Shown here piece by piece: positions 17,238-25,431 of a stretch of 64,000 nt of DNA; the stretch's first letter is position 1, and the number at the start of each line of letters is the position of its first letter. Location: NCBI RefSeq assembly GCF_002159265.1, contig NZ_NFHG01000007.1, positions 81,089-145,088 of the forward strand, written 5' to 3'. A model generated the notes under the pieces. The model was not told the DNA's origin. It was given only the letters and a program-made list of their open reading frames with translations, and ran no database searches. The position numbers were made by a program, and so were the translations under genes. Source of the stretch: Flavonifractor sp. An82 (GTDB taxonomy: Bacteria > Bacillota > Clostridia > Oscillospirales > Oscillospiraceae).

Positions 17238-17762
17238 TTACTTCCCGTCCTCCAAGGCCTCCTGCAGGGGCTCCGGGCCGGCGGAACACACCGCCGCCCG
17301 CCAGCCTTCCCCGGCGTAGGCCCGGAAGGTGAGCCCGTCCAGAATGCCGGTCTGACCCGGCTCCAGCAGGGGCACGGCGATGGAGCGGGGAGCCTGCCGC
17401 AGGCCGGCACCGGTACACTTCACCCGCGCCTCCTTCAGGGTCCAGAGGGTGTACAGGCTCCCCCAGTCCCCGCCCCGGAGGGTAAACCAGGCATATTCCT
17501 CCTCCGAGAGCACATAGCGGGCCAGCCCCTCCCGCCGGGGGCGCACCCGCTCCACATCCACGCCCAGGGGATGCTCCCCCACGCCGCACAGAGCCAGACC
17601 GCCGCTGTGGCTCAGGTTGAAGTGGCACTGGGGATATTGGGGAAACCAGGGCTTTCCGCTGTCGGTACGGGCCACCGGGGGCAGCTGCGCCCAGGCAAAG
17701 CGCTCCCCCAGCTTCCGGGCCAGCAATGCCCAGGCATCTCCTTCTTCCAGCCACAGTTCCAT
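17238..17762 (-). CDS. 4'-Phosphopantetheinyl transferase, Sfp-like
   Basis: The 174-aa protein has the three PPTase motifs: FNLSHSG, GVDVERVRP with the magnesium-binding acidic residues, and LWTLKEARVKCTGAGL (WxxKEA). Such enzymes transfer phosphopantetheine from CoA to carrier proteins. It is shorter than full Sfp (about 220 aa) but holds all catalytic residues. No carrier protein gene is nearby, so the partner is unknown. The start at 17762 follows GCGGAGG. Confidence 0.88.
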   Translation of the reverse strand: MELWLEEGDAWALLARKLGERFAWAQLPPVARTDSGKPWFPQYPQCHFNLSHSGGLALCGVGEHPLGVDVERVRPRREGLARYVLSEEEYAWFTLRGGDWGSLYTLWTLKEARVKCTGAGLRQAPRSIAVPLLEPGQTGILDGLTFRAYAGEGWRAAVCSAGPEPLQEALEDGK

Positions 17763-17846
17763 ACGCGCCTCCGCTGCAAAAAGGCGGCGGCCCCACCGCC
17801 CGCCGGGCGGTACGGCGGGGACGCCGCATACTCTTCTGCAGGTATT

Positions 17847-18113
17847 ATATCATGTGTACTGAACAAAGCTGTATATCTTGAAAGCCAAGGCTTTCAAGGT
17901 AAAATAGCTTTGTTCAAGTGCAAGGATTTCGGGCCGTTTACGCCCAAAATCCTTGCACCACTCAGACAGGTGCCACGGCACCTGTCTGAGTATACACATT
18001 GCTGCAATGTCTCAATGGATGTGAAAACGGCTGATCTCAGTCGCTTTCACATCCATTGCGCGGCAATGCCGCGCAAATAAACCGCATGGCGGTTTATTCA
18101 ATAGACATTATAT
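17847..18113. repeat. Multi-hairpin element bounded by terminal inverted repeats
   Basis: Seven hairpins follow one another almost without spacer: 17861-17915 (10-bp outer stem enclosing a 10-bp perfect stem 17877-17898), 17919-17957 (11-bp stem plus inner GGGC/GCCC), 17960-17991 (15-bp perfect arms, 2-nt loop), 17995-18010 (7 bp), 18013-18058 (14 bp), 18058-18074 (8 bp) and 18076-18098 (10 bp). Outermost, 17847-17861 and 18099-18113 pair at 12 of 15 positions. The block lies between divergent genes. It could be a non-autonomous mobile element or a structured RNA; nothing here decides strand or transcription. Confidence 0.75.
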
Positions 18114-18273
18114 CGGTATATTTCGAGATCCGCAAGTGTTTTTCATACATTTTACATAGGTATTCTTTCCATTTGATATAGTTCGACCCCTTTCGTCTCT
18201 TTTCCGGCCTCACCGGTCCGGTCATTGCTTTTGAGGCCGGTTGGAGGTACAATGGTGTCTGATCTTCCAAGGA
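18114..18273. other. Intergenic stretch before the two-component system
   Basis: This stretch, with the hairpin block before it and the promoter after it, makes a 591-bp space without a recognised gene (17763-18353). It holds one further inverted repeat, CCGGCCTCA (18204-18212) with TGAGGCCGG (18232-18240), and AT-rich sequence. I see no supported gene in it. Confidence 0.5.
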
Positions 18274-18330
18274 TCTTAAAGGGTTCTTAACCGGTTTGCG
18301 CCCTTTGTCTTAAAAGACCCGTGCTATACT
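18274..18330 (+). promoter_or_regulatory. Promoter with paired TCTTAA boxes, two-component system
   Basis: TCTTAA (18274-18279), five bases, TCTTAA (18285-18290), 34 bases, TATACT (18325-18330); a third TCTTAA is at 18308. OmpR-family regulators bind direct repeats at about one-turn spacing, and the -35 region is poor, so autoregulation by the adjacent response regulator is likely. Confidence 0.55.
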
Positions 18331-18353
18331 CTGCTTTTAAATGAGGTGAGTGC

Positions 18354-19052
18354 ATGTATACCATTCTCGTCTGCGACGACGACAAAGACATCGTCTCCGC
18401 TCTGGATATCTACCTGACCAGCGAGGGCTACCGCACCGTCAAGGCCTACGACGGCCTGGAGGCCCTCCAGGCCGCCGAAAGTCAGCCGGTGGACCTGATC
18501 TTGATGGACATCATGATGCCCGGCCTGGACGGAATCCGGGCCACCGCCAAGCTGCGGGAAAAGCACAACGTGCCCATCATCCTGCTCACCGCCAAGAGCG
18601 AGGACGCCGACAAGGTGCTGGGGCTGAATATCGGGGCGGACGACTATATCACCAAGCCCTTCAACCCCATCGAGGTCATCGCCCGGGTGAAGAGCCAGCT
18701 GCGGCGGTACACCAGTCTAGGCGGCAAGAGCGGCAGCGGCGACAGCGGCAAGCTGCTCACCAACGGCGGTATCGCCCTGGACGACAGCGCCAAGTCGGTG
18801 ACAGTGGACGGAGATCAGGTCAATCTCACCCCGCTGGAGTACAACATCTTACTGCTGCTGCTGAAAAATCCCGGCCGGGTCTTCTCTACCAGCCAGATCT
18901 ACGAACTGGTATGGAACGACCCCTCCCTGGGCTCGGAAAACACGGTGGCGGTACACATCAGGCATCTGCGGGAAAAGATCGAGATCGATCCGGCCAACCC
19001 CCGGTATATCAAAGTAGTGTGGGGCCTGGGCTACAAGATGGAAAAGATCTGA
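18354..19052 (+). CDS. OmpR/PhoB-family response regulator
   Basis: The 232-aa protein has an N-terminal receiver domain with the acidic pocket DDD (residues 8-10), phospho-acceptor Asp52 in LILMDIMMPG, and the lysine in YITKPF, followed by a winged-helix DNA-binding domain ending in HLREKIEIDPANPRYIKVVW. It is VanR-like in general shape. The gene starts 24 bases after the -10 box and is followed 28 bp later by its sensor kinase. The signal is unknown. Confidence 0.94.
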   Translation: MYTILVCDDDKDIVSALDIYLTSEGYRTVKAYDGLEALQAAESQPVDLILMDIMMPGLDGIRATAKLREKHNVPIILLTAKSEDADKVLGLNIGADDYITKPFNPIEVIARVKSQLRRYTSLGGKSGSGDSGKLLTNGGIALDDSAKSVTVDGDQVNLTPLEYNILLLLLKNPGRVFSTSQIYELVWNDPSLGSENTVAVHIRHLREKIEIDPANPRYIKVVWGLGYKMEKI

Positions 19053-19080
19053 CCCGCCACAGACAAGGAGCAGTGATACC

Positions 19081-21198
19081 ATGAAGCAACTGGGTACCCG
19101 CCTGGCGGTGAAGGTTCTGGCCTTTCTGCTGGCCCTGGGCACCGGGGTGGGCGGCGTATGGGCCTCCCTGTTTATTTTTTCCCAGTGGGACACCCTGTGG
19201 ACGGGGGTGGGCTACTACTCCAGCAACTCCTGTTTCCAGAACATGAGCATCTGGTACAATCAGGTATCCGAGCTGGCCCGTCTGCTCCAGTACCAGGACT
19301 GGGACGCCAAGCTGTCCTACCTGGATGAGCAGCGGCTGTCCGACCTGGAGTACAAGCTGGACAACAGCCGGACCAACTTCCGCTTCTCCATCCGGCGCAA
19401 CGACACCGGCGCGCTGATCTATACCAATCTGGAGGACGGCGCCGCCATGGAAAGCAGCGTCCATACCGTGTACCGGGACTCCATCTCCCTGACCTACAAT
19501 GACGGCACCGAGCGCCGGGGGGACTACTTCGTATGGAACGGTGAGAAGCAGTTTTATCTGCTCTATGCGGTACTGGACGACGGCAGCGAGCAACTCATCA
19601 CCCCCAATGACGCCGCCCTTGCCGCCAAATACGGCTACACCTTCAACGGCAACTCCTGGGACTACGACCAGTCCAAGGACACCCGGCTGCTCTATGTGGA
19701 GCTGGCGGTGGAGTACGGCGTGGACCCCACCCTTCCGGTCCATGATGACTTTTATGAGGGCGCCGCCGACTTTACTGAGTACGCCCGCTATCTGCCTGCC
19801 ATGGCGGTGCTTACGGTGGTACTGGACCTGTCCTGCGTGCTGCTGTGCGCCTTCCTGTGCCGCACCGCCGGCAGGCGGGCCGATCAGAAGGGCATCTACC
19901 TCACCTGGTTTGACCGCATCCCCCTGGACCTGCTGTTGCTGCTGGAGGTATGGGCGGTCCTCCTGCTGCTGGCCGGTGGAGACCCCATGGCCGTCGCCCT
20001 CAACGCCAACGGTCCCACCACCGACCTGGTGGTAGGTCTGGCCCTGGTGTCCTGCGGCATCGGCCTGTGCCTGCTCTCCGCCCTGCTCACCTGCATCGTC
20101 CGCGTCCGGGCACGCACCTTCTGGTCCAACACCCTGGTGTGGCGGCTCATTTCCGTACTAGGCCGGGCAGTCCGCAATGTGGTGGGCAGCTGGCCCCTGA
20201 CCAGCCGTACCATCCTGCTTTTCCTGCTCTATCTGGTGGGCAGCTTCCTTACCGGCCTCACCCTGGTGCTGGTCCCCGTCTATCAGGGGCTGGTGCTGTG
20301 GCTGCTGTGCCGGTGGACCCTCCAGTGGAACCGGGTACGCCAGGGAGCCCAGCGCATCCTGGGAGGCGACCCCAATTTCAAGATCAACACCAAGGGTCTG
20401 TACCGGGACCTGGCCGAGCACGCCCGACAGCTCAACGACCTGGGCGGCACCATCAGCCAGGCGGTGGATGAGCGCATCCGCAGCGAGCGCTTCCGGGCCG
20501 AGCTCATCACCAACGTGTCCCACGATCTGAAGACTCCCCTTACCTCCATCATCAACTATGTGGACCTGCTGAAAAAGGAGCCCATAGACAATCCCCAGAT
20601 CCAGTCCTATATCGAGGTGCTCACCCGCAAGAGTTTGCGGCTGAAAAAACTGACGGAGGACCTGGTGGAGGCCTCCAAAGCCTCCACCGGCACCCTGCCG
20701 GTCCACCTGGAGCCCCTGAGCATGGTCCAGCTGGTGCAGCAGGCTTTAGGGGAATTTGAGGAGAAATTTACCCAGAACAGGCTGTCTCTGGTCACCCGAT
20801 ACCCTGACGAGGCCGCCTGGATCCAAGCTGACGGCCACCATCTGTGGCGGGTCATCGACAACCTGCTGTCCAACTGCAACAAGTACACCCTGGAGGGTAC
20901 CCGGGTCTACGTGGACATCGAGCATCAGGAGGACAAGGCCGTTTTCTCCGTCAAAAATATCTCCCGGGAACCCCTGAACATCCCTCCGGAGCAGCTGATG
21001 GAACGCTTTGTGCGAGGGGATACCTCCCGCACCACCGACGGCTCCGGCCTGGGGCTGTCCATTGCCCGCAGCCTCACCGAGCTGCAGGGAGGGCAATTTG
21101 GGCTCTCCATCGACGGGGATCTGTTCAAGGCCACCGTCACCTTCCCCCTGGCCCCTCCGCCGGAGGAGGAGACCCAGCCGCTGCCCCCCGCCACCTGA
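19081..21198 (+). CDS. Sensor histidine kinase, VanS-like catalytic core with multi-span sensor
   Basis: The 705-aa kinase has one N-terminal membrane helix (about residues 8-34), an extracytoplasmic region of about 200 residues, then several helices between about residues 238 and 415, unlike the two-helix layout of simple kinases. The HisKA box NVSHDLKTPLTSI puts the phospho-acceptor at His481. The ATP-binding domain shows NLLSNCNKYT and GLGLSIARS. It pairs with the response regulator immediately upstream. The large membrane part may sense envelope state (inference). Confidence 0.93.
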   Translation: MKQLGTRLAVKVLAFLLALGTGVGGVWASLFIFSQWDTLWTGVGYYSSNSCFQNMSIWYNQVSELARLLQYQDWDAKLSYLDEQRLSDLEYKLDNSRTNFRFSIRRNDTGALIYTNLEDGAAMESSVHTVYRDSISLTYNDGTERRGDYFVWNGEKQFYLLYAVLDDGSEQLITPNDAALAAKYGYTFNGNSWDYDQSKDTRLLYVELAVEYGVDPTLPVHDDFYEGAADFTEYARYLPAMAVLTVVLDLSCVLLCAFLCRTAGRRADQKGIYLTWFDRIPLDLLLLLEVWAVLLLLAGGDPMAVALNANGPTTDLVVGLALVSCGIGLCLLSALLTCIVRVRARTFWSNTLVWRLISVLGRAVRNVVGSWPLTSRTILLFLLYLVGSFLTGLTLVLVPVYQGLVLWLLCRWTLQWNRVRQGAQRILGGDPNFKINTKGLYRDLAEHARQLNDLGGTISQAVDERIRSERFRAELITNVSHDLKTPLTSIINYVDLLKKEPIDNPQIQSYIEVLTRKSLRLKKLTEDLVEASKASTGTLPVHLEPLSMVQLVQQALGEFEEKFTQNRLSLVTRYPDEAAWIQADGHHLWRVIDNLLSNCNKYTLEGTRVYVDIEHQEDKAVFSVKNISREPLNIPPEQLMERFVRGDTSRTTDGSGLGLSIARSLTELQGGQFGLSIDGDLFKATVTFPLAPPPEEETQPLPPAT

Positions 21199-21200
21199 TC

Positions 21201-21242
21201 AAAGGACCCGCCCCGGAACATCGGTTCCGGGGCGGGTCCTTT
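21201..21242. terminator. Bidirectional terminator between kinase and nifU
   Basis: A 19-bp perfect stem (21201-21219 with 21224-21242, 4-nt loop) lies between the convergent kinase and nifU genes and is followed by a T-rich tract on the plus strand. Confidence 0.9.
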
Positions 21243-21246
21243 CTCT

Positions 21247-21687
21247 TTATCCGCAGGAGGAGCAGCAGTGCCCCTCTTCACAGTCACAGGGCAGCTTGAG
21301 GGAGTCGGGCACCGGCTGACCCTGTTTCCTGTAGTAGTCGGCCAGGGCGGCCTTGATGGCCTCCTCCGCCAGCACGGAACAGTGCATCTTATAGGCGGGC
21401 AGGCCGTCCAAAGCCTCTGCCACAGCGGCGTTGGTGAGATTCATGGCCTCCCCGATGGTCTTACCCTTGATCATCTCGGTGGCCATGGAGGAGGTGGCGA
21501 TGGCCGAACCGCAGCCGAAGGTCTTAAACTTCACGTCGGTGATCATATCGCCGTCGATCTTCAGGTACATCTTCATGATGTCGCCGCACTTGGGATTGCC
21601 CACCTGGCCTACCCCGTCGGCATTCTCAATTTCTCCCACATTGCGAGGATGTTCAAAATGGTCCATGACCTTATCAGAATACAGCAT
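21247..21687 (-). CDS. nifU: Iron-sulfur cluster scaffold protein, IscU/NifU type
   Basis: The 146-aa scaffold has the three cluster-ligand cysteines Cys34 (NPKCGD), Cys59 (TFGCGSA) and Cys103 (MHCSVLA). The tail is cysteine-rich (CDCEEGHCCSSCG), which is not part of the classic scaffold fold and may bind metal. It receives sulfur from the cysteine desulfurase encoded 19 bp upstream. There is no iscA, hscAB or fdx nearby, which is the minimal two-gene arrangement common in Clostridia. Confidence 0.94.
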   Translation of the reverse strand: MLYSDKVMDHFEHPRNVGEIENADGVGQVGNPKCGDIMKMYLKIDGDMITDVKFKTFGCGSAIATSSMATEMIKGKTIGEAMNLTNAAVAEALDGLPAYKMHCSVLAEEAIKAALADYYRKQGQPVPDSLKLPCDCEEGHCCSSCG

Positions 21688-21706
21688 GTGATATTCTCCT
21701 TTTCTA

Positions 21707-22906
21707 TTACAGTTCCCAGGTAGGCTTCTGGGCTTCCTTGTCCCAAACCGGGGACATCTCCCGCAGGTAGGCCACTACGGCGGGCACTTCTTTCAGGATA
21801 TAGTCCACCTCTTCCTCGGTGTTGTCAGGCCCCAGAGAGAGTCGGAGTGAACCATGGGCAATGGCGTGGGGCAGGCCGATGGACAGCAGCACATGGGAGG
21901 GGTCCAGGGAGGCGGAGGAGCAGGCGGAGCCGGAGGAGGCACAGATCCCCTTGGCGTCCAGGTGAAGCAGCAGAGCCTCGCCCTCCACGCCCTCGAACAC
22001 GAAGGAGGCAGTACCGGGCAGCCGCTTGGAGGGGTGGCCGGTGAGGCTGGTATAGGGCAGCTTGCTCAGCCCCGCAATGAGCTTGTCCCGCAGGGCGGTC
22101 AGCCGGGCGGATTCCTCCGGCAGCCGGTCCACCGCCTCCTTCAAAGCAGCGGCCATACCCACCGCGCCGGGCACGTTCTCGGTGCCGGAGCGGCGCCCCT
22201 TCTCCTGGCCGCCGCCCTGGATGAGGGCGGGCAGGCGGAGGGGCTTTCTCATATACAGAGCGCCGATCCCCTTGGTCCCGCCGAACTTATGGCCGGACAG
22301 GGAGAGCAGGTCCACGTTCCACCCCTCCACATCCACCGGGATGTGGCCCACCGCCTGGACGGCGTCGGTGTGGAAGAGCACCTTGTGGGCCCGGGCAATG
22401 GCGCCGATCTCGGCGATGGGCTGTATGGTGCCGATCTCATTGTTGGCAGCCATGATGGAGATGAGGATGGTGTCCGGCCGGATGGCCTGTTCCACGGCGG
22501 CGGGGTCTACCAGACCCTCCCGGTCCACCGGCAGGTAGGTCACCTCATAGCCCTGCTTCTCCAGGTACTGGGCGGTGTGGAGGATGGCGTGGTGCTCAAT
22601 GGCGCTGGTGATGATGTGGCCGGTCTTTTTACCCTTGAGGGCCATCAGCTCAGCCACACCCCGCAGGGCCCAGTTGTCGGCTTCGGTGCCGCCGGAGGTG
22701 AAGTAGATCTCCTCCGGCTTGGCATTCAGGCAGGCAGCCACCTGGGCCCGGGCCTCCTCCAGGTGGGTCTTGCCCTCCTGAGCGAAGCGGTACAGGCTGG
22801 AGGGGTTGCCATAGTCCCGGGTGAAATGGGGCAGCATAGCGGCAAGGGCAGTATCAGTCACAGCGGTGGTCGCCGCGTGGTCAGCATAAATGAATCGTTC
22901 AGCCAT
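21707..22906 (-). CDS. nifS: Cysteine desulfurase, NifS/IscS type
   Basis: The 399-aa PLP enzyme takes sulfur from cysteine for Fe-S cluster assembly. It has the N-terminal DHAATTAV, the cofactor lysine in [14 protein letters not shown], and the active-site cysteine loop [17 protein letters not shown]. The serine-rich motif and loop length indicate the NifS/IscS class rather than SufS. It is the first gene of the nifSU operon and has a consensus promoter. Confidence 0.95.
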   Translation of the reverse strand: MAERFIYADHAATTAVTDTALAAMLPHFTRDYGNPSSLYRFAQEGKTHLEEARAQVAACLNAKPEEIYFTSGGTEADNWALRGVAELMALKGKKTGHIITSAIEHHAILHTAQYLEKQGYEVTYLPVDREGLVDPAAVEQAIRPDTILISIMAANNEIGTIQPIAEIGAIARAHKVLFHTDAVQAVGHIPVDVEGWNVDLLSLSGHKFGGTKGIGALYMRKPLRLPALIQGGGQEKGRRSGTENVPGAVGMAAALKEAVDRLPEESARLTALRDKLIAGLSKLPYTSLTGHPSKRLPGTASFVFEGVEGEALLLHLDAKGICASSGSACSSASLDPSHVLLSIGLPHAIAHGSLRLSLGPDNTEEEVDYILKEVPAVVAYLREMSPVWDKEAQKPTWEL

Positions 22907-22952
22907 AGGTGGCTCCTTTCCGGAATCTACTTAATTCCTATCTGTTTACTAG

Positions 22953-22981
22953 ATTATACGATAGCAGTTCATTCCTGTCAA
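22953..22981 (-). promoter_or_regulatory. Promoter of nifSU
   Basis: On the minus strand a perfect TTGACA (22976-22981), 17 bases, perfect TATAAT (22953-22958). This is a full housekeeping consensus, suggesting strong expression. Confidence 0.85.
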
Positions 22982-23050
22982 GTAAAATTTCATGAACTTA
23001 CATTTCATCGGGTCTCTGCTTAAATTTTTATGAAGCATCCCTCTTTCCCG

Positions 23051-23079
23051 TTGACGGCATACCGCCGGGATGCTATAGT
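23051..23079 (+). promoter_or_regulatory. Promoter of the AI-2E-family permease gene
   Basis: TTGACG (23051-23056), 17 bases, TATAGT (23074-23079), 37 bp before the start codon. Confidence 0.7.
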
Positions 23080-23116
23080 GGAACTACCATTCTTTGCTAT
23101 AGAACTGAGGTCTGTT

Positions 23117-24238
23117 ATGGATAAAAAGCTGTTCAAAAGCATCCTGCTCATCATTACCTATGCGGTGGTGCTGGTGATGGTACTGGCCCGGCTGGATGTG
23201 CTGGCCGGTGCGCTGGGCATCCTGCTGTCGGTGTTCAAGCCCCTCATCATCGGCTTCTGTTTGGCATTTGTGCTCAACCGTCCCTGTCAGTTCTTTTTCC
23301 GGCTGTACAGCCGGGGCCTGGACAAAATCTCCGCCCGGGGCGCTGCCCGGCCCCTGGCCGTCCTTACCTCCTATCTGGCCCTCATTATTATTGTGGTGGC
23401 CATCTTCTCCTTCGTACTGCCCAAGCTGGTGGAGAGTATCCAGACCTTTGTCCTCAACCTCAGCGGCTATATCGCCAACGCCCAGAACTCCATCAACCAT
23501 CTGCTGGACTACCTCAATCTGGATATTGAGCAGCTGGACCTGTCCAAGCTGAATACCACTCTGGAGGGCATCCTCAACAACGCCCTGAAATTTCTCTCCA
23601 ACCTGGGCCCCCAGATCATAGAGTTCACCACCGGCCTGGTCTCCATCGTCGTCACCGGTGTGCTGGCCCTGGTTTTCTCCATCTATATGCTCTCCGGCCG
23701 GGATAAGTTGCTGGGCCAATGCCGCCGCCTGCTGAAGGCCTATGTCCCCGCCAAGGTGGCCGGTCCCATCTCTGATGTGGTCTCCCTTACCGCCGCCACC
23801 TTCACCAAATTTGTCACCGGTCAGTGCATCGAGGCCTGTATCCTGGGCGGACTGTGCACCATCGGCATGCTGTTCATCCAGCCCGACTACGCCCCCCTCA
23901 TTGGCGTCACGGTGGGAGCCTCGGCCCTTATCCCGGTGGCGGGCGCCTACATCGGCGCCATCCTGTCGGCCGTCCTGCTGCTGATGGTCTCCCCCCTGAA
24001 GGCCTTTATCTTCCTGGTCTTCCTCATCATCCTCCAGCAGGTGGAGGGCAACGTGATCTATCCCCGGGTGGTGGGCACCTCTCTGGGCCTGCCCGGTATC
24101 TGGGTGCTGGCCGCCGTCACCGTAGGCGGCAGCCTGTGGGGCGTGCCCGGCATCCTCGTCAGCGTCCCCATCGCCTCGGTGGCCTACACCCTGCTGCGCC
24201 GGGACCTCCGCAAGCGGCTGGATAAGCCCGCTGTCTGA
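23117..24238 (+). CDS. AI-2E family transporter (PerM/YtvI-like permease)
   Basis: The 373-aa protein has the family layout: hydrophobic helices at the N-terminus, a central amphipathic stretch (about residues 120-180), and four or more C-terminal helices with GQCIEACILGGLC and NVIYPRVVGTSLGLPGIW, the conserved block of this family. Members export quorum signals, ions or other small molecules; no substrate can be assigned. The ATG at 23117 follows GAGG; an upstream frame of 29 residues overlaps the promoter and is rejected. Confidence 0.88.
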   Translation: MDKKLFKSILLIITYAVVLVMVLARLDVLAGALGILLSVFKPLIIGFCLAFVLNRPCQFFFRLYSRGLDKISARGAARPLAVLTSYLALIIIVVAIFSFVLPKLVESIQTFVLNLSGYIANAQNSINHLLDYLNLDIEQLDLSKLNTTLEGILNNALKFLSNLGPQIIEFTTGLVSIVVTGVLALVFSIYMLSGRDKLLGQCRRLLKAYVPAKVAGPISDVVSLTAATFTKFVTGQCIEACILGGLCTIGMLFIQPDYAPLIGVTVGASALIPVAGAYIGAILSAVLLLMVSPLKAFIFLVFLIILQQVEGNVIYPRVVGTSLGLPGIWVLAAVTVGGSLWGVPGILVSVPIASVAYTLLRRDLRKRLDKPAV

Positions 24239-24242
24239 GTAC

Positions 24243-24278
24243 AAAAATGCCCTGCTGCCTGTGCAGCAGGGCATTTTT
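24243..24278. terminator. Terminator after the AI-2E-family gene
   Basis: A 16-bp perfect stem (24243-24258 with 24263-24278) with A-run and T-run arms, active in either direction. Confidence 0.9.
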
Positions 24279-24293
24279 ATGGTTGTTTCTTTA

Positions 24294-24454
24294 GGCCTTG
24301 TTTGAATATTGGCGATATGCCCAGCGGCGAGGAATTTTGGCCGCTGGCAAGCAATTTTTTTGCAGGAATCCTGACGGATTTCAAGGAAAAATTGTGCCGT
24401 CCAGAGGGCAAAAGGCCCGGCGATTGGGCTTGTTGATAATATTCAAACAAGGCC
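24294..24454. mobile_element. MITE-like element with perfect terminal inverted repeats and TA flanks
   Basis: The ends GGCCTTGTTTGAATATT (24294-24310) and its exact complement (24438-24454) bound 127 bp of non-coding sequence, and both ends are flanked by TA (24292-24293, 24455-24456), as expected for a 2-bp target duplication. Inside is a smaller hairpin (CAGCGGC with GCCGCTG). TA duplications are made by IS630/Tc1-type and some IS5-type transposases. The right end touches degV: the stop codon TAG is made of the TA target plus the first base of the element. Confidence 0.75.
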
Positions 24455-25332
24455 TAATCCTCAAGCAGCTGGATCCCGCCGCCCAGCACACCGTCGCCGA
24501 TGTAGACGCTGAGGGTGGCGTCAATCTCGCCCTCCCACATGTGCTCAGCATTGGGAAAGCGCTCTCTCATCCGGACGGCAAACTCCGCCATCTCTTCAGG
24601 TGCGCCGCCGTTGGCAATGCCCAGGTTATACCGCACACCGGGCTTGAGCTTCTGGGCCATCAGGTCCAGGATCTTGTCCTGTACCTGCCGGCGGCCCCGT
24701 ACCTTGGCCACGCTCTGGAGCTGCCCATCCCCGGCAAAAGAGATGACGGGCTTGATGCTCAGCAGTGTGCCGGCCAGAGCGGTCACCTTGCCGATACGCC
24801 CGCCCTTGCTGAGATACTCCAGGGTATCCACCGAGAAGAAGGGGAAGGTGTTGTCGATCAGCTGGGGCACCCGCTTGTGCACCAGGGTATCCCAGTCGGC
24901 GCCGGCCAGGATATCCTCCCACAGCTGGAGCACCATGATCCCCATGCCCAAGGAGCCGCTCTTGGAGTCAAACACGGCGATCTCCAAATCGCTGCGGGTC
25001 TCCGCCAGAAGGCGCACCATATTATAGGTGCCCGACAGGCCGGAGGACAGCATAACAGCCAGCACCCTTTCATAGCCGTCGGCCTTGATTTGGTCCAGGG
25101 TGTCGCTGACACTGCCGCCGTCAGGCAGCGATGTCCGGGGCAGTTCGCCCCGGTGCAGCCGCTCATAGATATCCCCGGAGAAAATGTCCACCCCGTCGGA
25201 GTACTCCCCGTCGGTACACACGATCTTCAGGGGGACCGTATAGATGGGCTTGCCCTCCCGCAGGGCGGGGGACAGATCGGCGGTGGAATCGGTGAGCAAT
25301 GCGATCTTCTGTACGTTTGACAAGCTGATCAT
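24454..25332 (-). CDS. DegV family fatty-acid-binding protein
   Basis: The 292-aa protein has the DegV signatures LTDSTADLS, SSGLSGTYN and DSKSGSLGMG, with the phospholipid/fatty-acid pocket serine in TSLPDG. Family members deliver fatty acids to the FakA kinase. The ATG at 25332 is directly behind AGTAGG, which is too close, so a TTG at 25323 may be the real start. The stop codon is shared with a MITE-like element, so the insertion set the present 3' end of the gene. Confidence 0.9.
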   Translation of the reverse strand: MISLSNVQKIALLTDSTADLSPALREGKPIYTVPLKIVCTDGEYSDGVDIFSGDIYERLHRGELPRTSLPDGGSVSDTLDQIKADGYERVLAVMLSSGLSGTYNMVRLLAETRSDLEIAVFDSKSGSLGMGIMVLQLWEDILAGADWDTLVHKRVPQLIDNTFPFFSVDTLEYLSKGGRIGKVTALAGTLLSIKPVISFAGDGQLQSVAKVRGRRQVQDKILDLMAQKLKPGVRYNLGIANGGAPEEMAEFAVRMRERFPNAEHMWEGEIDATLSVYIGDGVLGGGIQLLED

Positions 25333-25361
25333 CCTACTCTATAATCAAGTTTGGGAAACTG

Positions 25362-25378
25362 ACATAACGTCGTTATGT
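25362..25378. promoter_or_regulatory. Palindromic operator between degV and tetR
   Basis: ACATAACG-T-CGTTATGT is a perfect 8-bp-arm palindrome in the divergent promoter region of degV and the TetR-family gene, a typical TetR operator placement. It probably serves autoregulation and control of degV. Confidence 0.7.
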
Positions 25379-25431
25379 GACTACTTAAATTATAGCGGCA
25401 AAGGGTCGCCGCTGTCAAGAGGTGGAAGCCC

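Noticed and set aside
16083..18080. A 665-codon plus-strand frame running through the glycosyltransferase, PPTase and hairpin element.
   Set aside because: Composition is antisense-like and it crosses three unrelated units without start signals.
18251..18292. A 12-codon leader-peptide-like frame before the response regulator.
   Set aside because: It lies upstream of the likely -10 box and has no control codons or attenuator structure.
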